This document shows, in pieces, positions 20,635-32,141 of a DNA stretch of 64,000 bases; position 1 is the first letter of the stretch; the number at the start of each line of letters is the position of its first letter. The notes under the pieces were generated by a model. It was not told the DNA's origin. It saw only the letters and a list, made by a program, of their open reading frames with translations, and did no database searches. Both the position numbers and the translations under genes were made by a program. The stretch covers positions 43,260,483 through 43,324,482 of the forward strand of contig JAJKFL010000237.1 in assembly GCA_021186555.1 (NCBI GenBank). Direction: 5' to 3'. The DNA is from Reticulitermes speratus (taxonomy: Eukaryota; Arthropoda; Insecta; Blattodea; Rhinotermitidae).

Positions 20635-20933
20635 GGGGCACGCGGTGGCGCAGTTGGTTGAGGCACTGCGCTACAAGCCGGAAGGTCGCGGGTTCGATTC
20701 CCGATTATGTCATTGGAATTTTTCATTGACATAATCCTTCCGGCCGCACTATGGCCTTGGGGTCGATTCAGCCTCTAACATAAATGTGTACCAGAAATAT
20801 TTCCTGGGGGATAAAGGCGGCCGGTGCGTAGAGCTGACAACCTTACCACCTTGTCTAGAAATCTGGAAGCCTCAACCTCCTGGAACCCTAAGGAACTGTG
20901 CAGGCCTGTAATGGGATTGTTTTACCTTTACCT
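20635..20933 (+). mobile_element. tRNA-derived SINE, family 1, full length
   Basis: The A box is CGCGGTGGCGCAGTTGG and the B box GGGTTCGATTCCC (20691-20703). The body includes CCGGCCGCACTATGGCC and GGCGGCCGGTGCGTAGAGC, and the tail ends GGCCTGTAATGGGATTG and TTTTACCTTTACC. It is the best family-1 copy in the window. Confidence 0.88.
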
Positions 20934-20935
20934 TA

Positions 20936-21196
20936 GTGGGCGTGGATAGCTCAGTCGGTATAGCGACTCGCTACGGGCAGGACGGTCCGGGGATCGAATC
21001 CCGGTGGGGTTAAGATTTTTCGCACCCGTGCAGACTGGTCCTGGGGCCCTCCCAGCCTCCTGTATAATGGGTACCGGGTCTCCTTCCCGGAGGTAAAGCG
21101 GCCGGGCCTGGAGTTGACCACCCACCCTCAGGGTTAAAGAAAGAGTAGAGCTATACATCTACTCCCCTTCGTGGCCTGTTCTAGGGAGACTTTACC
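20936..21196 (+). mobile_element. tRNA-derived SINE, family 2, full length
   Basis: The head GGATAGCTCAGTCGGTATAG gives an A box, with B box GGGGATCGAATCCC (20990-21003). The body shares GGTACCGGGTCTCC and AAAGCGGCCGG with the other family-2 copies. The tail is AAAGAAAGAGTAGAGCTATA ending GACTTTACC. Confidence 0.88.
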
Positions 21197-21306
21197 TCAA
21201 CTTTATTACATAATATCTGTTCCGACATGCACTTCCATACACTGTACTCTACAGTTTCCTATCACACACAGTACGACGGCCTAGTGCGACTATTGCGTGA
21301 GGAAGT

Positions 21307-21342
21307 GTTGTTGTTGTCCTATTAATATCGGACAACAACAAC
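21307..21342. repeat. 13-bp perfect inverted repeat
   Basis: GTTGTTGTTGTCC (21307-21319) pairs with GGACAACAACAAC (21330-21342) around TATTAATATC. It could be the centre of a small fold-back element; no longer arms are visible. Confidence 0.7.
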
Positions 21343-22202
21343 AACGAAAGGCACTCTATCCACTACTGCCAATCAATTACACCACCAGCCCTGTAGTTCT
21401 TCTTGGGAACGAGTCCACCAGTGCGACTGACATTAGTTCTCTGCGCAGTGCCATAAGACTGCGATCGGACTCTACCCAAGTCCATCGGTCTGCACAATCC
21501 TGGGCATTATTTATATCGCTACGATACAGTAGCCTCCCCCACCCCACCCCCCGGAAGTGACGCAATCAGAAACAAAAAAAAACAGACATTTGGGATGGAA
21601 CCCACGAAAATAAAACGCAAGCGACACGAGCGCAGAACTTTCCCTGCGCCACGACGTGACTCTTAACACTGACGGAAAAACAAAGCACGAGCTGAGCGTG
21701 ACGAATTGGTCGCTGTGGTGGGCGGCGGCGAAAGCGAAATTATGCTTCGGTTTCTGGGGGGCCGCAATTAATGCCGACCGCAGCTCGCTAGCTGTCGTGC
21801 CGACTGACGACACACACACATGGCCGGTATATTCACGTTTGTGTGTTGGCAACACTGCATACGCGCTACATGACGTGCTTTGGACGTTCGTCTGCGTCAC
21901 ATTTGACCGAAATTACAAACTTTACGAACTGCAACAGATAACAAGCCTGCTAACGCCGTGCCACGTGACAGTGCGGACACAGGAGGTTCCTGGCTTGCAG
22001 AACGTCGCACTGTCTCGCGGTACACAGGTAAATGCGATTGTATTTACGTGCTTAAGAAAACTACGGCCTTCGCTGTGCCGATTTTCACGAAACTCGCAAA
22101 TGCTCAACATAAATAGGTGCAGATGTGTCGTGCCGAATTTCACCCAAATCGGACAATAAATGTGGAAAGTACGGACACACGACACTTCACCGGACACACA
22201 AC
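21343..22202. other. spacer with a weak dispersed repeat
   Basis: A 167-residue frame (21656-22159) shows no known domain and its end runs into repeat-like DNA, so I do not call it a gene. TGCCGATTTTCACGAAACTC near 22076 followed by CCGAATTTCACCCAAATCGG resembles stretches at 26945 and 40372, suggesting an old dispersed repeat. Confidence 0.35.
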
Positions 22203-22487
22203 GTGGGCCGCGATAGCTCAGTCGGTATAGTGACTCGCTACGGGCTAAACGGTCCGGGGATCGAATCCGGTGGAGGCGAGATTTTCAGCAGCCGTCCAGA
22301 CCGGCCCTGGGGCCTACCCAGCCTCCTATACCGGGTCTCTTTCCCGGGGGTAAAGCGGCCGGGGCGTGGCGTTGACCACCCACCCTCATCTAGCGCCGAG
22401 GTTAAAGAAAGAGTAGAGCTATACCTCTACTCCCCCTCTGGGCCTTCATGGCCTGTTATAGGGTGACCTTTACTTTTACCTTACCCA
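22203..22487 (+). mobile_element. tRNA-derived SINE, family 2
   Basis: The head is GGGCCGCGATAGCTCAGTCG and the B box GGGGATCGAATCC. The body contains GGCCTACCCAGCCTCC, GGTAAAGCGGCCGGGGCG and CATCTAGCGCCGAGG, and the tail ends GGTGACCTTTACTTTTACC. I see no clear target duplication. Confidence 0.88.
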
Positions 22488-23409
22488 ATCGGTCCGCAGA
22501 ATGGAATTCCATCTAACACCGAGATAAAGAATGTGTGGAGCTTTCACTCCACTGTCGTGTCAGTACATGTGACCCGTATGGCAAACAGTTAACGGACAGG
22601 CCTTTCAAACATCTGCCTGCCGACATCTCAGAGACACGTTACATCTGCTGTGACTTCTGTTTCCATTTCCGGAAGCTGTGAGGCTGTCTGCACCATCAGG
22701 TCCAGAAACTTCCGTCTTGCGGTTTGCTGTCTAAAAGCGTAAGGACTAAAACACAGACAAACGTAACTTTACGTCAACTGTACGCGGGTGGAGCTGCGTG
22801 TGTCGTAAGGGAAGAACATTGCGTGAGGGTGCTGAGGTTTAGCGGGGAGGAAGTTGCAGGAGGGTGGCGACAGCAGCATTACGAGGTTCATGCTTTGCAC
22901 TCCTCGCCTAATATTATCAGTGTGATTACATCAAGGACGATGAGATGGGCGGGACATACAGCATGCACGAGGAAAATAAGAAATGCATACTAAATTCCTA
23001 TTCGAAAACATAAACGGAAGAGACGAGTTCCAAAAACCCCGACACAGAGGGGAGGATAATATTAAAATGGCATTGAAACTATGTGAGAGTGGACTGGGTT
23101 AATGACGCTATGGGGTTCAGAACGGGCTTGTGTGAACAGGGTCATGAACACACTCGCCGGTGTTTATCAGCATCAATGATGCGTTGTGACGACGATCTCT
23201 TGAGCGCGAAGCTGCTTGGTGCGCAGAGCAAGTGGTGACTCAAGAAACGAGTCACACAGCTCCAGTTGTGCACGCCGAGTCATCACCGGGGTCACATGAC
23301 TCATCTGCAGACCTTACAACGTACCGCGGGGGCGGGGGGGGGGGGGTTGTACTTCAGGGGGAAATCACAAAAACGTACTGTATTGTACAAGAAACTGGTG
23401 AGGAGAAAG
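22488..23409. other. spacer, no gene supported
   Basis: It contains a 13-base G run (23334-23346). An 89-residue frame (22724-22993) includes TRTMRWAGHTACTRKIRNAY, which resembles the RWAGH motif of non-LTR reverse transcriptases, so a short LINE scrap is possible near 22935-22993. Confidence 0.35.
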
Positions 23410-23560
23410 TGGTAAAGGTAAAGGTAAAGCAATCCCATTACAGGCCTTGACAGGACCTTAGGGTTCCAGGAGGTTGAGGCTACCAGATTTATAGACAATC
23501 GGCACATGAAGGTGGTAAGGTTGTCAGCCCTACGCACCGGCCGCCTTTACCCCCCAGGAC
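23410..23560 (-). mobile_element. SINE family 1, 3' half only
   Basis: The plus strand reads GTAAAGGTAAAGGTAAAGC, AATCCCATTACAGGCC, GGTTGAGGCTACCAGA and CACCGGCCGCCTTTACC, the complement of the family-1 tail. It is cut at the position corresponding to TTCCTGGGGG and joins the 91-bp array directly. Confidence 0.8.
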
Positions 23561-23561
23561 A

Positions 23562-24985
23562 GGAATGAGTATGGAGCATTGGTGGAATGATACTGACAGG
23601 GGAAACTGAAGTACTGGGAGAGAAACATTATACAGCGTTGGTGGTAGATGGATGAATGAGTATGGAGCATTGGTGGAATGATACTGACATGGGAAACTGA
23701 AGTACTGGGAGAGAAACATTATACAGCGTTGGTGGTAGATGTATGAATGAGTATGGAGCATTGGTGGAATGATACTGACAGGGGAAACTGAAGTACTGGG
23801 AGAGAAACATTATACAGCGTTGGTGGTAGATGTATGAATGAGTATGGAGCATTGGTGGAATGATACTGACAGGGGAAAACTGAAGTACTGGGAGAGAAAC
23901 ATTATACAGCGTTGGTGGTAGATGTATGAATGAGTATGGAGCATTGGTGGAATGATACTGACAGGGGAAAACTGAAGTACTGGGAGAGAAACATTATACA
24001 GCGTTGGTGGTAGATGTATGAATGAGTATGGAGCATTGGTGGAATGATACTGACAGGGGAAACTGAAGTACTGGGAGAGAAACATTATACAGTGTTGGTG
24101 GTAGATGTATGAATGAGTATGGAGCATTGGTGGAATGATACTGACAGGGGAAACTGAAGTACTGGGAGAGAAACATTATACAGTGTTTGTGGTAGATGTA
24201 TGAATGAGTATGGAGCATTGGTGGAATGATACTGACAGGGGAAACTGAAGTACTGGGAGAGAAACATTATACAGTGTTGGTGGTAGATGTATGAATGAGT
24301 ATGGAGCATTGGTGGAATGATACTGACAGGGGAAACTGAAGTACTGGGAGAGAAACATTATACAGTGTTGGTGGTAGATGTATGAATGAGTATGGAGCAT
24401 TGGTGGAATGATACTGACAGGGGAAACTGAAGTACTGGGAGAGAAACATTATACAGCGTTGGTGGTAGATGTATGAATGAGTATGGAGCATTGATGGAAT
24501 GATACTGACAGGGGAAACTGAAGTACTGGGAGAGAAACATTATACAGCGTTGGTGGTAGATGTATGAATGAGTATGGAGCATTGGTGGAATGATACTGAC
24601 AGGGGAAACTGAAGTACTGGGAGAGAAACATTATACAGCGTTGGTGGTAGATGGATGAATGGGTATGGAGCATTGGTGGAATGATACTGACAGGGGAAAC
24701 TGAAGTACTGGGAGAGAAACATTATACAGCGTTGGTGGTAGATGGATGAATGAGTATGGAGCATTGGTGGAATGATACTGACAGGGGAAACTGAAGTACT
24801 GGGAGAGAAACATTATACAGCGTTGGTGGTAGATGTATGAATGAGTATGGAGCATTGGTGGAATGATACTGACAGGGGAAACTGAAGTACTGGGAGAGAA
24901 ACATTATACAGCGTTGGTGGTAGATGGATGAATGAGTATGGAGCATTGGTGGAATGATACTGACAAGGGAAAACTGAAGTACTGG
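23562..24985 (-). repeat. 91-bp tandem array, locus A, about 15.6 copies
   Basis: On the minus strand the unit runs TTTCTCTCCCAGTACTTCAG, TTTCCCCTGTCAGTATCATT, CCACCAATGCTCCATACTCA, TTCATACATCTACCACCAAC, GCTGTATAATG. It begins right after the SINE family-3 head at 24986-25105. Variants are CAT(A/C)CATC, (G/A)CTGTATAATG and three or four T before CCCC. The reading frames of 74-105 residues are artefacts. Confidence 0.97.
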
Positions 24986-25105
24986 GGGAAAAAACGTGTC
25001 ACAGTGACACTTTGTACACCACAAATTCACATGGACTGTCCTGGGATCGAACCCAAGCCTCCGTGACTGATGCTAAGAACTCATCTAATCCAGCTGCCCG
25101 ATGCC
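24986..25105 (-). mobile_element. SINE family 3 head attached to the 91-bp array
   Basis: The minus strand reads GGGTTCGATCCCAGG (B box), CAGTCCATGTGAATTTGTGG and CAAAGTGTCACTGTGACACG, then the first array unit. The A-box part is diverged. Confidence 0.8.
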
Positions 25106-26317
25106 AGACAGCAGAGTACAAAGACCAACCCAAAGCACGGACCACTCCAGCAGCTGGAGTCTGCAGACACGTCATTAGCGCCGATCTTCCTGTTTCTACT
25201 GGCAGGTTGTCAAGTTTCAGCCCAGATCGAAACAGATTTATTGCCTTGTGTAATCACCGGCTCAGGAACGACAAACTTGGAAGGCGTTAACCTCACTCTG
25301 CATGCCAAGGGAGCAATTCCCTTCACCTCAGCACCGTCAAACGCAACGGTAACTATATGTACCACCCACGCAGCAAGTGGACTCAATCCACAATGCTTTT
25401 GGTCAGTAGTCTGGGATGTGCCCGGCATACCGAACACTCTGAGCGTCCCGTGGTTCTACTCAGTATCTACAGGCACATGCCGGCAGCACCTTGGACTGAA
25501 CCCCGAATGCTGCTGCCTTTCAGATCCCTTTCAATCGATCAATCTCTCACAGTCCACAGCATGAAGTCACTCATGACAGCTGGAGCCGAAGAATCGCGTT
25601 TCGACTCCCGGCGTGCGCACGATGCTTCTTCTCCCCAGCACCTGACCGAATCTATGGCCCTCCCACACAAACTGGGTACCACAGGTAAAACGAACGGAAC
25701 GTGAACCTAAATACGTGCATGCAGTGATGTGGGTAGGAGCTACACGTATTCACGTCTTTATGCGGTCGTTACTGTACGAGAGTTCTTCGGAGGGAAAACT
25801 CCGCCCTTTGAGACGTGACGAGTGCAGCTTGTTACGTTCACGATACGTCTGTAGTCAAGATGGCTGACAGTTTTGCTGCACCCTGCAGTAAACCCACTTC
25901 CAGGTAGCCTCCCCAATCTGCAACACTGTCTCCCTACTGCGCAACCCCCCAGTGCGTCTGCAGTTTCACTCCCCCAGACACCGCCAGGACTTTGCTTATA
26001 ATGACGACAAGTTAGTACAGCTCTCAACCACCTCCACAGAATGACGCTATAGTCGCTATCTCTTACGTAAACCGAATGTTAGTTAACGTGTCAAAAACAG
26101 CCCGCCACGACTGCCCAGCTGAATCCAGTCTACACCCTTACGCAATCTTCAGTGAATATCAAAACCACCATCCTCCCATCTACACTTATCTCTACCAAGA
26201 AGTATCTTCCCTTCGAGTCTTCCAACCAAAATTTCGTATTCATTTCCGCTCAACACCTAACAATATCTGCTGAACAGCACAAATCATGTAACTCCTCATT
26301 ATGCCATTTTCTCCACG
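25106..26317. other. spacer, no gene supported
   Basis: A 164-residue frame (25070-25564) includes a hydrophobic stretch but no recognisable domain and overlaps the SINE head. TTTCGACTCCCGG near 25599 might be a B-box remnant of another SINE. Nothing firm can be said. Confidence 0.35.
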
Positions 26318-26400
26318 CTGTAATGTTTCAGGCTCTCACAGCGGCGTTGAAGGTACAAAGTCGTCTGGGATGTGACGCTGGGTGCCGACGTTTCGGAGGA
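26318..26400 (+). repeat. fragment of the fold-back element arm
   Basis: TTTCAGGCTCTCACAGCGGC, GTCTGGGATGTGACGC and GCCGACGTTTCGGAGGACC follow the outer-to-inner order of the arms at 29651 and 44186. Only one arm is visible and the inner motif is decayed. Confidence 0.5.
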
Positions 26401-27304
26401 CCGCAGTGGCTTCGACATGAAGCGACTACTCGCCCAAGGACACGGCGTCACATGTCAGACGACTTTCAGTTTCCTCTTTCTACAGCCTGTTCTCTAACAC
26501 CCTCGGACTCTCACGTAACTTCGCCGAAAAGAACGCCACTGTCAGTGTCAGAATGTGGAGGCTTCCGAAGTTTCTATGTCCAGTGCTGGCGTGATCAAGA
26601 AATGATCGGCTCAGTTCGGGCAGCTTCGTGCCTGCGGCCGCACGGACGTACATGGCTTGGCAGGCCGCGTTACCGAACAGCGAGCAGCATTACACCTGAC
26701 ATGTCAGCAGACACTGCGCAACCTACAGCCATGCTTGGTTTTTTTACACCAGGAATGCAAATAAGTTAGGAAATGTGCACATAAAGTAGCAAACATGGCG
26801 CGTTAGCTCTTTTAATTGCATCCACATCCTTACGTGTTTAATTTCTCTGCACCAAATCTTCTGGTCCAAGCACTATCCGTCAGTTACTCTGGACATGCCC
26901 GCACACACGGGTGTAGGTCTTCGTGTAAAGTGGCCGATACTGCTGTCCGATTTTAACCAAAATTGGCATGTGTAGACAAATGTTGGTCCAACTCACCGGT
27001 ACCAAATTTCATGAACATCCGTTCAGCAGTTCTCGAGTTGCTGCAGACACAACAGATACGTGCATTCTTGCAACCTTTGTCTTCCGACGTGCCAAAAAAG
27101 ACGTAACCTGGAACAAATCAGTTACACCTACTGAACCCAAAACAACGCGGCCGCGTTAAACGGAGACGAGCACAGGCTGCTCGACAAACCTGCGGCTTGA
27201 ATTGTGGTACTGTTGTCTGTAAAGGGTCTCTTGGCGTAAGGCTGGCCGTCTTAACCGTAATTCGAGGCGCAACATGTTGCCCATGGAGACATTTGAAATC
27301 TTAA
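26401..27304. other. spacer with weak dispersed repeat
   Basis: TACCAAATTTCATGAACATC near 27000 resembles the repeat at 40372-40480. No gene is supported. Confidence 0.35.
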
Positions 27305-28378
27305 AATAATCGCTGTTTGTTCTGAGATCCACACAAAACACATAAATACAGTCCGTACCGCGCAGTAAACACACTCCGTCTCAGTTATACAAACCAGTCA
27401 GTTAATGCTGTCAGTGAAATAATCGCTGTTTGTTCTGAGATCCACACAAAACACATAAATACAGTCCGTACCGCGCAGTAAACACACTGCGTCTCAGTTA
27501 TACAAACCAGTCAGTTAATGCTGTACAGTGAAATAATCGCTGTTTGTTCTGAGATCCACACAAAACACATAAATACAGTCCGTACCGCGCAGTAAACACA
27601 CTGCGTCTCAGTTATACAAACCAGTCAGTTAATGCTGTACAGTGAAATAATCGCTGTTTGTTCTGAGATCCACACAAAACACATAAATACAGTCCGTACC
27701 GCGCAGTAAACACACTCCGTCTCAGTTACACAAACCAGTCAGTTAATGCTGTACAGTGAAATAATCGCTGTTTGTTCTGAGATCCACACAAAACACATAA
27801 ATACAGTCCGTACCGCGCAGTAAACACACTCCGTCTCAGTTACACAAACCAGTCAGTTAATGCTGTACAGTGAAATAATCGCTGTTTGTTCTGAGATCCA
27901 CACAAAACACATAAATACAGTCCGTACCGCGCAGTAAACACACTCCGTCTCAGTTATACAAACCAGTCAGTTAATGTTGTACAGTGAAATAATCGCTGTT
28001 TGTTCTGAGATCCACACAAAACACATAAATACAGTCCGTACCGCGCAGTAAACACACTCCGTCTCAGTTATACAAACCAGTCAGTTAATGTTGTACAGTA
28101 AAATAATCGCTGTTTGTTCTGAGATCCACACAAAACACATAAATACAGTCCGTACCGCGCAGTAAACACACTCCGTCTCAGTTATACAAACCAGTCAGTT
28201 AATGTTGTACAGTGAAATAATCGCTGTTTGTTCTGAGATCCACACAAAACACATAAATACAGTCCGTACCGCGCAGTAAACACACTCCGTCTCAGTTATA
28301 CAAACCAGTCAGTTAATGTTGTACAGTGAAATAATCGCTGTTTGTTCTGAGATCCACACAAAACACATAAATACACTG
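27305..28378 (-). repeat. 114-bp tandem array, locus 2, about 9.4 copies
   Basis: This is the reverse complement of the 12.5 kb unit. Units differ at CTCCGTCTC/CTGCGTCTC, TTATACA/TTACACA and GCTGTACAG/GTTGTACAG, with the G-type variants on the left. The left edge cuts a unit, so the element's other end is lost. The right edge passes into the conserved flank. Confidence 0.96.
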
Positions 28379-28455
28379 TGTGGGGAGAACGTAGAATTTG
28401 TGAATGTTAAACATGGTGGTACATATAGTAACCACTGGGCTCTGAAGGGTTCTAA
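28379..28455 (-). mobile_element. terminal flank of the TTAA-type element, locus 2
   Basis: ACGTAGAATTTGTGAATG, TAAACATGGTGGTACATATA and CCACTGGGCTCTGAAGGG correspond to the end at 32063-32141. The expected TTAA is decayed to TTCTAA here. Confidence 0.6.
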
Positions 28456-28889
28456 TGAGAAGGTGGGACATATCTCGTTATTTCCCGACGCGCAATCGCC
28501 ATGTGGCAGAGTACTGCGATGACCCGACGCCTTCCGTCACCCAGAAGTCGTCACCGTTTCCCAGAAGCGTCACCGCCGACAAAAGCACCTTCGATATCTG
28601 CGATTCGCAACTCACACCAAAGGTCCTTCCGCCGTTGCTGTCCACTGCTTGCAGTTGATAAGCAACCCTGTCTATGCAGACCATAAAGGCACACACGGGG
28701 AGGGGGGGGGGGGTAGCGCTGTAACTAGAGGCATACTTCACCTTGGCAATACACGTCGGTCAGTTGTGAGCTTCACGCCTCGGCCGCCTTACCCCCAGCA
28801 CCAATGAATAAGAAGCTAAGGAGGCCGCAACGTCGGTCTGAACGGTTTCCAGGAAGACACAGCACAACTGCCGCGATCTACGTCACGGA
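28456..28889. other. spacer with short SINE tail remnant and poly-G run
   Basis: GTGAGCTTCACGCCTCGGCC and GCCTTACCCCC (28766-28797) look like the complement of a family-2 tail. A 12-base G run lies at 28702-28713. Confidence 0.4.
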
Positions 28890-29045
28890 TTGACAGAGCT
28901 AACGAAGCCCCTGGAGGCCACCCGGCCTCCTGTCCAGTGGGTACCGGGGGCCCCCGCCGGCGTGAAGCTGAGCACTCACCTCCATCTAGTGCCAAATTAA
29001 GAATGAGTGGAGCTGTACCTCTCCTCCCCCTATATGCCTTCATGG
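28890..29045 (+). mobile_element. degenerate SINE family 2, 3' part
   Basis: GGCCACCCGGCCTCCTGTCC, GGGTACCGGGGGCCC, CCATCTAGTGCC, GAGTGGAGCTGTACCTC and CCTTCATGG are in family-2 order. The head is missing. Confidence 0.6.
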
Positions 29046-29159
29046 CACGGACAGGGACAGCTGTACCTGAAGGTTTTTAGTGGCAACGCGCTGTTCGCGT
29101 CTTACCCGTTCGCTCAAGTCTCTCCTCGGCAGCTCACCGCGCAGCTCGGAGGGTGAAAG

Positions 29160-29395
29160 TGACCGCGGTGTAGCAATTAAAGCTGCTGATATATTTGGGA
29201 GCGTTCCCGTTGAGTCGCGAAAAACTCTCGTTACCTTCGGCATGTCTGTCCGTCCATGCGGCCGCACGTGTCAGCTCGGCACGTGTCAGCTGACGGAGTT
29301 GCGTCGAATTTGATATCGCACACCTTCCTTAAAACCTGTCGAGAAAATCCAAATTTCGTTAAAATCGCACAGCCATATCGGCCACTTTACACGAA
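29160..29395 (+). repeat. dispersed repeat fragment, same family as 190-355
   Basis: It shares TGTCTGTCCGTCC, ACACCTTCCTTAAAA and GAGAAAATCCAAATTTCG with the first feature at moderate identity. Confidence 0.35.
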
Positions 29396-29650
29396 GACCG
29401 AAGTACGGTTTATTGTTGCCGGCGACGTTACGTCGCCGTTACAGCACTGCTGACATGCGTCGCAACAATGTAAAAGAAATGCACCGTTTTATACTGTCAC
29501 TGTCACGTAACGCAATACACAGAAAGCACTGTTACATTTCCACGGCAACAATGGTTACGCGAACGCGCCACAATGTCACACTGTACGTACATTGCCTATC
29601 TTGTTATTCATACAGCAGAAGTTCGCCCTCCATTTGCAGACACCAAAATA

Positions 29651-29860
29651 AAATCTGCGGTCTTCTGGGGTATTACACGGCGTCGTGTGGTAATTGTTTA
29701 CCGACGTTTCGGGACAACGTATCGGTCCCATCCTCACGGGTCAAGAGTCCGAATAGGAAAGGACTCTTGACCCGTGAGGATTGGACCGATACGTTGTCCC
29801 GAAACGTCGGTAAACAATTACCACACGACGCCGTGTAATACCCCAGAAGACCGCAGATTT
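29651..29860. mobile_element. near-perfect palindromic element, about 105-bp arms
   Basis: The left arm AAATCTGCGGTCTTCTGGGG onward mirrors the right arm, ending CCCCAGAAGACCGCAGATTT. The centre is AAGAGTCCGAATAGG, then AAAGGACTCTT. Each arm carries GACGTTTCGGGACAACGTAT or its complement, with a small stem GGAC/GTCC before GAAACGTCGG. It is the same family as 44186-45030, which has grown an internal array. The hypothetical peptide (LSRNVGK) read across such arms in annotations is spurious. Confidence 0.8.
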
Positions 29861-29926
29861 CATCAACATCGCGGCGGAAGCCTGAAACCAAACCAAAATA
29901 AAACTTGAAACTGATTAAGATCTATC
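29861..29926 (+). other. outer flank of the palindromic element
   Basis: CATCGCGGCGGAAGCCTGAAACC is the complement of the outer arm sequence TTCCGCCGCGATG seen at 44195, so the element extends a little further on this side than on the left. Confidence 0.55.
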
Positions 29927-30155
29927 AGGTCGTGGATCAGGCTGGGGGCTTGACGACCGTGTAATCGAGGTTCGATCCCCCACAGGGACACACGTGACCT
30001 TCTCCAGAATCTGCAGACCCGCCTAGCATCCTATCCAACGGCTACTAGAGGTCGCTTATACCGCGGTCAAAGCAGCGGGCCCACATCCCCACCTACTGCA
30101 GAACTCATGAATGCATGGAGCCATACCTGCAATAACCTCATACGCCTCGATGGTT
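29927..30155 (+). mobile_element. degenerate tRNA-derived SINE-like copy
   Basis: It has a B-box-like GAGGTTCGATCCCCC (near 29968), GACCCGCCTAGCATCC, GTCAAAGCAGCGGGCCC and GAATGCATGGAGCCATACC, in the order of family-2 elements but strongly diverged. Confidence 0.55.
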
Positions 30156-31103
30156 TAGCAATTCAACCAACAAGGCGATACAGCTTTCGGTTCCATCAGC
30201 ATGTGATACCGATATGCCACAAGCAGCGTCACTGTTCAAATATGGAACCAAAATCCACGATGACACCTCATGTAAAAGACACATAAACCGAGGTCTGACA
30301 TATGTCAGTAACGCGGGAAGGGTCAATGCAGACCGGACACACGTCTGTGAACTTAATATCACCCAACAGTAACAAAACCATATCAGCAGCAGAGCTGAGA
30401 AACTGTCAGCGTTACTTTTCTGCTGGTAGGGGTCCTTGACCAGGCATGTCATTTAATTCACGATTTGTGTACACAGAAACACACGCCACACAAAATGAAC
30501 AGCGGTGGGCTGTGGGCTGTGGCCCAGAACATGCAATACTTTCGCTGACATTACCAGAGAAAGTCCAAGTCGAACATCTGAAATCCACTGATGTCGGGCG
30601 CTTTAAAACACTTTTCGTGTTTCCGCTCCAAGCTCTTGACACACAATCTTGGGCCGCTTCTAAAGGGCCGAACGCACGCACAGAACCTCTCGATTGTGAA
30701 GCCCCGTTTGTCCTTCTTTCCGTCTGCGGTACTGCGGTGCTGCCCACACAACTGTAGTAATTGGCTCGTCTATCTTTACATTTCACTTTATTATGAACTA
30801 TTTAGTGTTTTCCTGTGCCCAACATCGAAAGGAAAGTTAAGTGATAAAGGTGGCCGTAAGAAAGGACGAGAAAGGCAATAGATTTAGGAATGACAGTAAC
30901 AACAAGAAAGCCACATGAAAGCGGTTTAAACAACATCGGTCATACCGTGTAATGCTGACGTACCGGACCGGACACATGGCCGTCGGAACGGAAAAGCCGT
31001 CGTAAGTGGGAGGGCGTCTGTATTACAGCACCGTCCATGTTAGAAGCAACATTTGGATTATACAGTTAGTTAAAACGGGTAGTTGCGACTTAATCTTTTG
31101 TGT
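30156..31103. other. spacer, no gene supported
   Basis: Several frames of 66-124 residues overlap on both strands at 30138-30881 with no domain I can name. Mutual overlap argues against real coding. Confidence 0.35.
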
Positions 31104-32141
31104 TTAACCTTTCATATACTAAGATTAGCCTCAATTATATACAAAGACTCAGTCCGTACCGCGCAGTAAACACACTCCGTCTCAGTTATACAAACCAGTC
31201 AGTTAATGTTGTACAGTGAAATAATCGCTGTTTGTTCTGAGATCCACACAAAACACATAAATACAGTCCGTACCGCGCAGTAAACACACTCCGTCTCAGT
31301 TATACAAACCAGTCAGTTAATGTTGTACAGTGAAATAATCGCTGTTTGTTCTGAGATCCACACAAAACACATAAATACAGTCCGTACCGCGCAGTAAACA
31401 CACTCCGTCTCAGTTATACAAACCAGTCAGTTAATGTTGTACAGTGAAATAATCGCTGTTTGTTCTGAGATCCACACAAAACACATAAATACAGTCCGTA
31501 CCGCGCAGTAAACACACTCCGTCTCAGTTATACAAACCAGTCAGTTAATGCTGTACAGTGAAATAATCGCTGTTTGTTCTGAGATCCACACAAAACACAT
31601 AAATACAGTCCGTACCGCGCAGTAAACACACTCCGTCTCAGTTATACAAACCAGTCAGTTAATGTTGTACAGTGAAATAATCGCTGTTTGTTCTGAGATC
31701 CACACAAAACACATAAATACAGTCCGTACCGCGCAGTAAACACACTCCGTCTCAGTTATACAAACCAGTCAGTTAATGTTGTACAGTGAAATAATCGCTG
31801 TTTGTTCTGAGATCCACACAAAACACATAAATACAGTCCGTACCGCGCAGTAAACACACTCCGTCTCAGTTATACAAACCAGTCAGTTAATGTTGTACAG
31901 TGAAATAATCGCTGTTTGTTCTGAGATCCACACAAAACACATAAATACAGTCCGTACCGCGCAGTAAACACACTCCGTCTCAGTTATACAAACCAGTCAG
32001 TTAAAGCTGTACAGTGAAATAATCGCTGTTTGTTCTGAGATCCACACAAAACACATAAATACACTGTGTGGGCAGAACGTAGAATTTGTGAATGTTAAAC
32101 ATGGTGGTACATATAGTTACCACCGGGCTTTACAGGGTTAA
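31104..32141 (-). mobile_element. TTAA-bounded non-autonomous element, most complete copy
   Basis: TTAA at 31104-31107 is followed by CCTTTCATATACTAAGATTAG and GCCTCAATTATATACAAAG, then eight 114-bp units, then the flank ACGTAGAATTTGTGAATG and TGGTACATATAGTTACC, ending GGGCTTTACAGGG before TTAA at 32138-32141. TTAA duplications with CCY-type ends are typical of piggyBac-superfamily elements. No transposase is present, so it would depend on a partner element elsewhere. Confidence 0.6.
31149..32062 (-). repeat. 114-bp tandem array, locus 3, about 8 copies
   Basis: Same unit as at 12.5 kb, in reverse orientation. Most units have GTTGTACAG; the fourth and last have GCTGTACAG. Units here are more uniform than those at 27.3 kb. 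Confidence 0.96.

Larger units (their letters stand above)
20624..21207 (+). mobile_element. tandem SINE pair flanked by one 11-bp target duplication
   Basis: TCAACTTTATT occurs at 20624-20634 and again at 21197-21207. Between them lie a complete family-1 SINE and a complete family-2 SINE in the same orientation, with no copy of the duplication between the two. The pair may have moved as a composite, or the second may have landed exactly in the tail of the first. Confidence 0.7.

Noticed and set aside
20935-21010. tRNA gene candidates at SINE heads (also 12.2, 20.6, 22.2, 33.6 and 47.1 kb)
   Set aside because: A and B boxes are present, but the acceptor stem does not close and a common SINE body and tail follow each head.
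21656-22159. 167-residue plus-strand frame
   Set aside because: No recognisable domain, overlapping open frames on the other strand, and the end lies in a dispersed repeat.
26152-26769. 205-residue plus-strand frame
   Set aside because: Its middle is a fold-back element arm (FQALTAA string) and the remainder resembles no protein I know.
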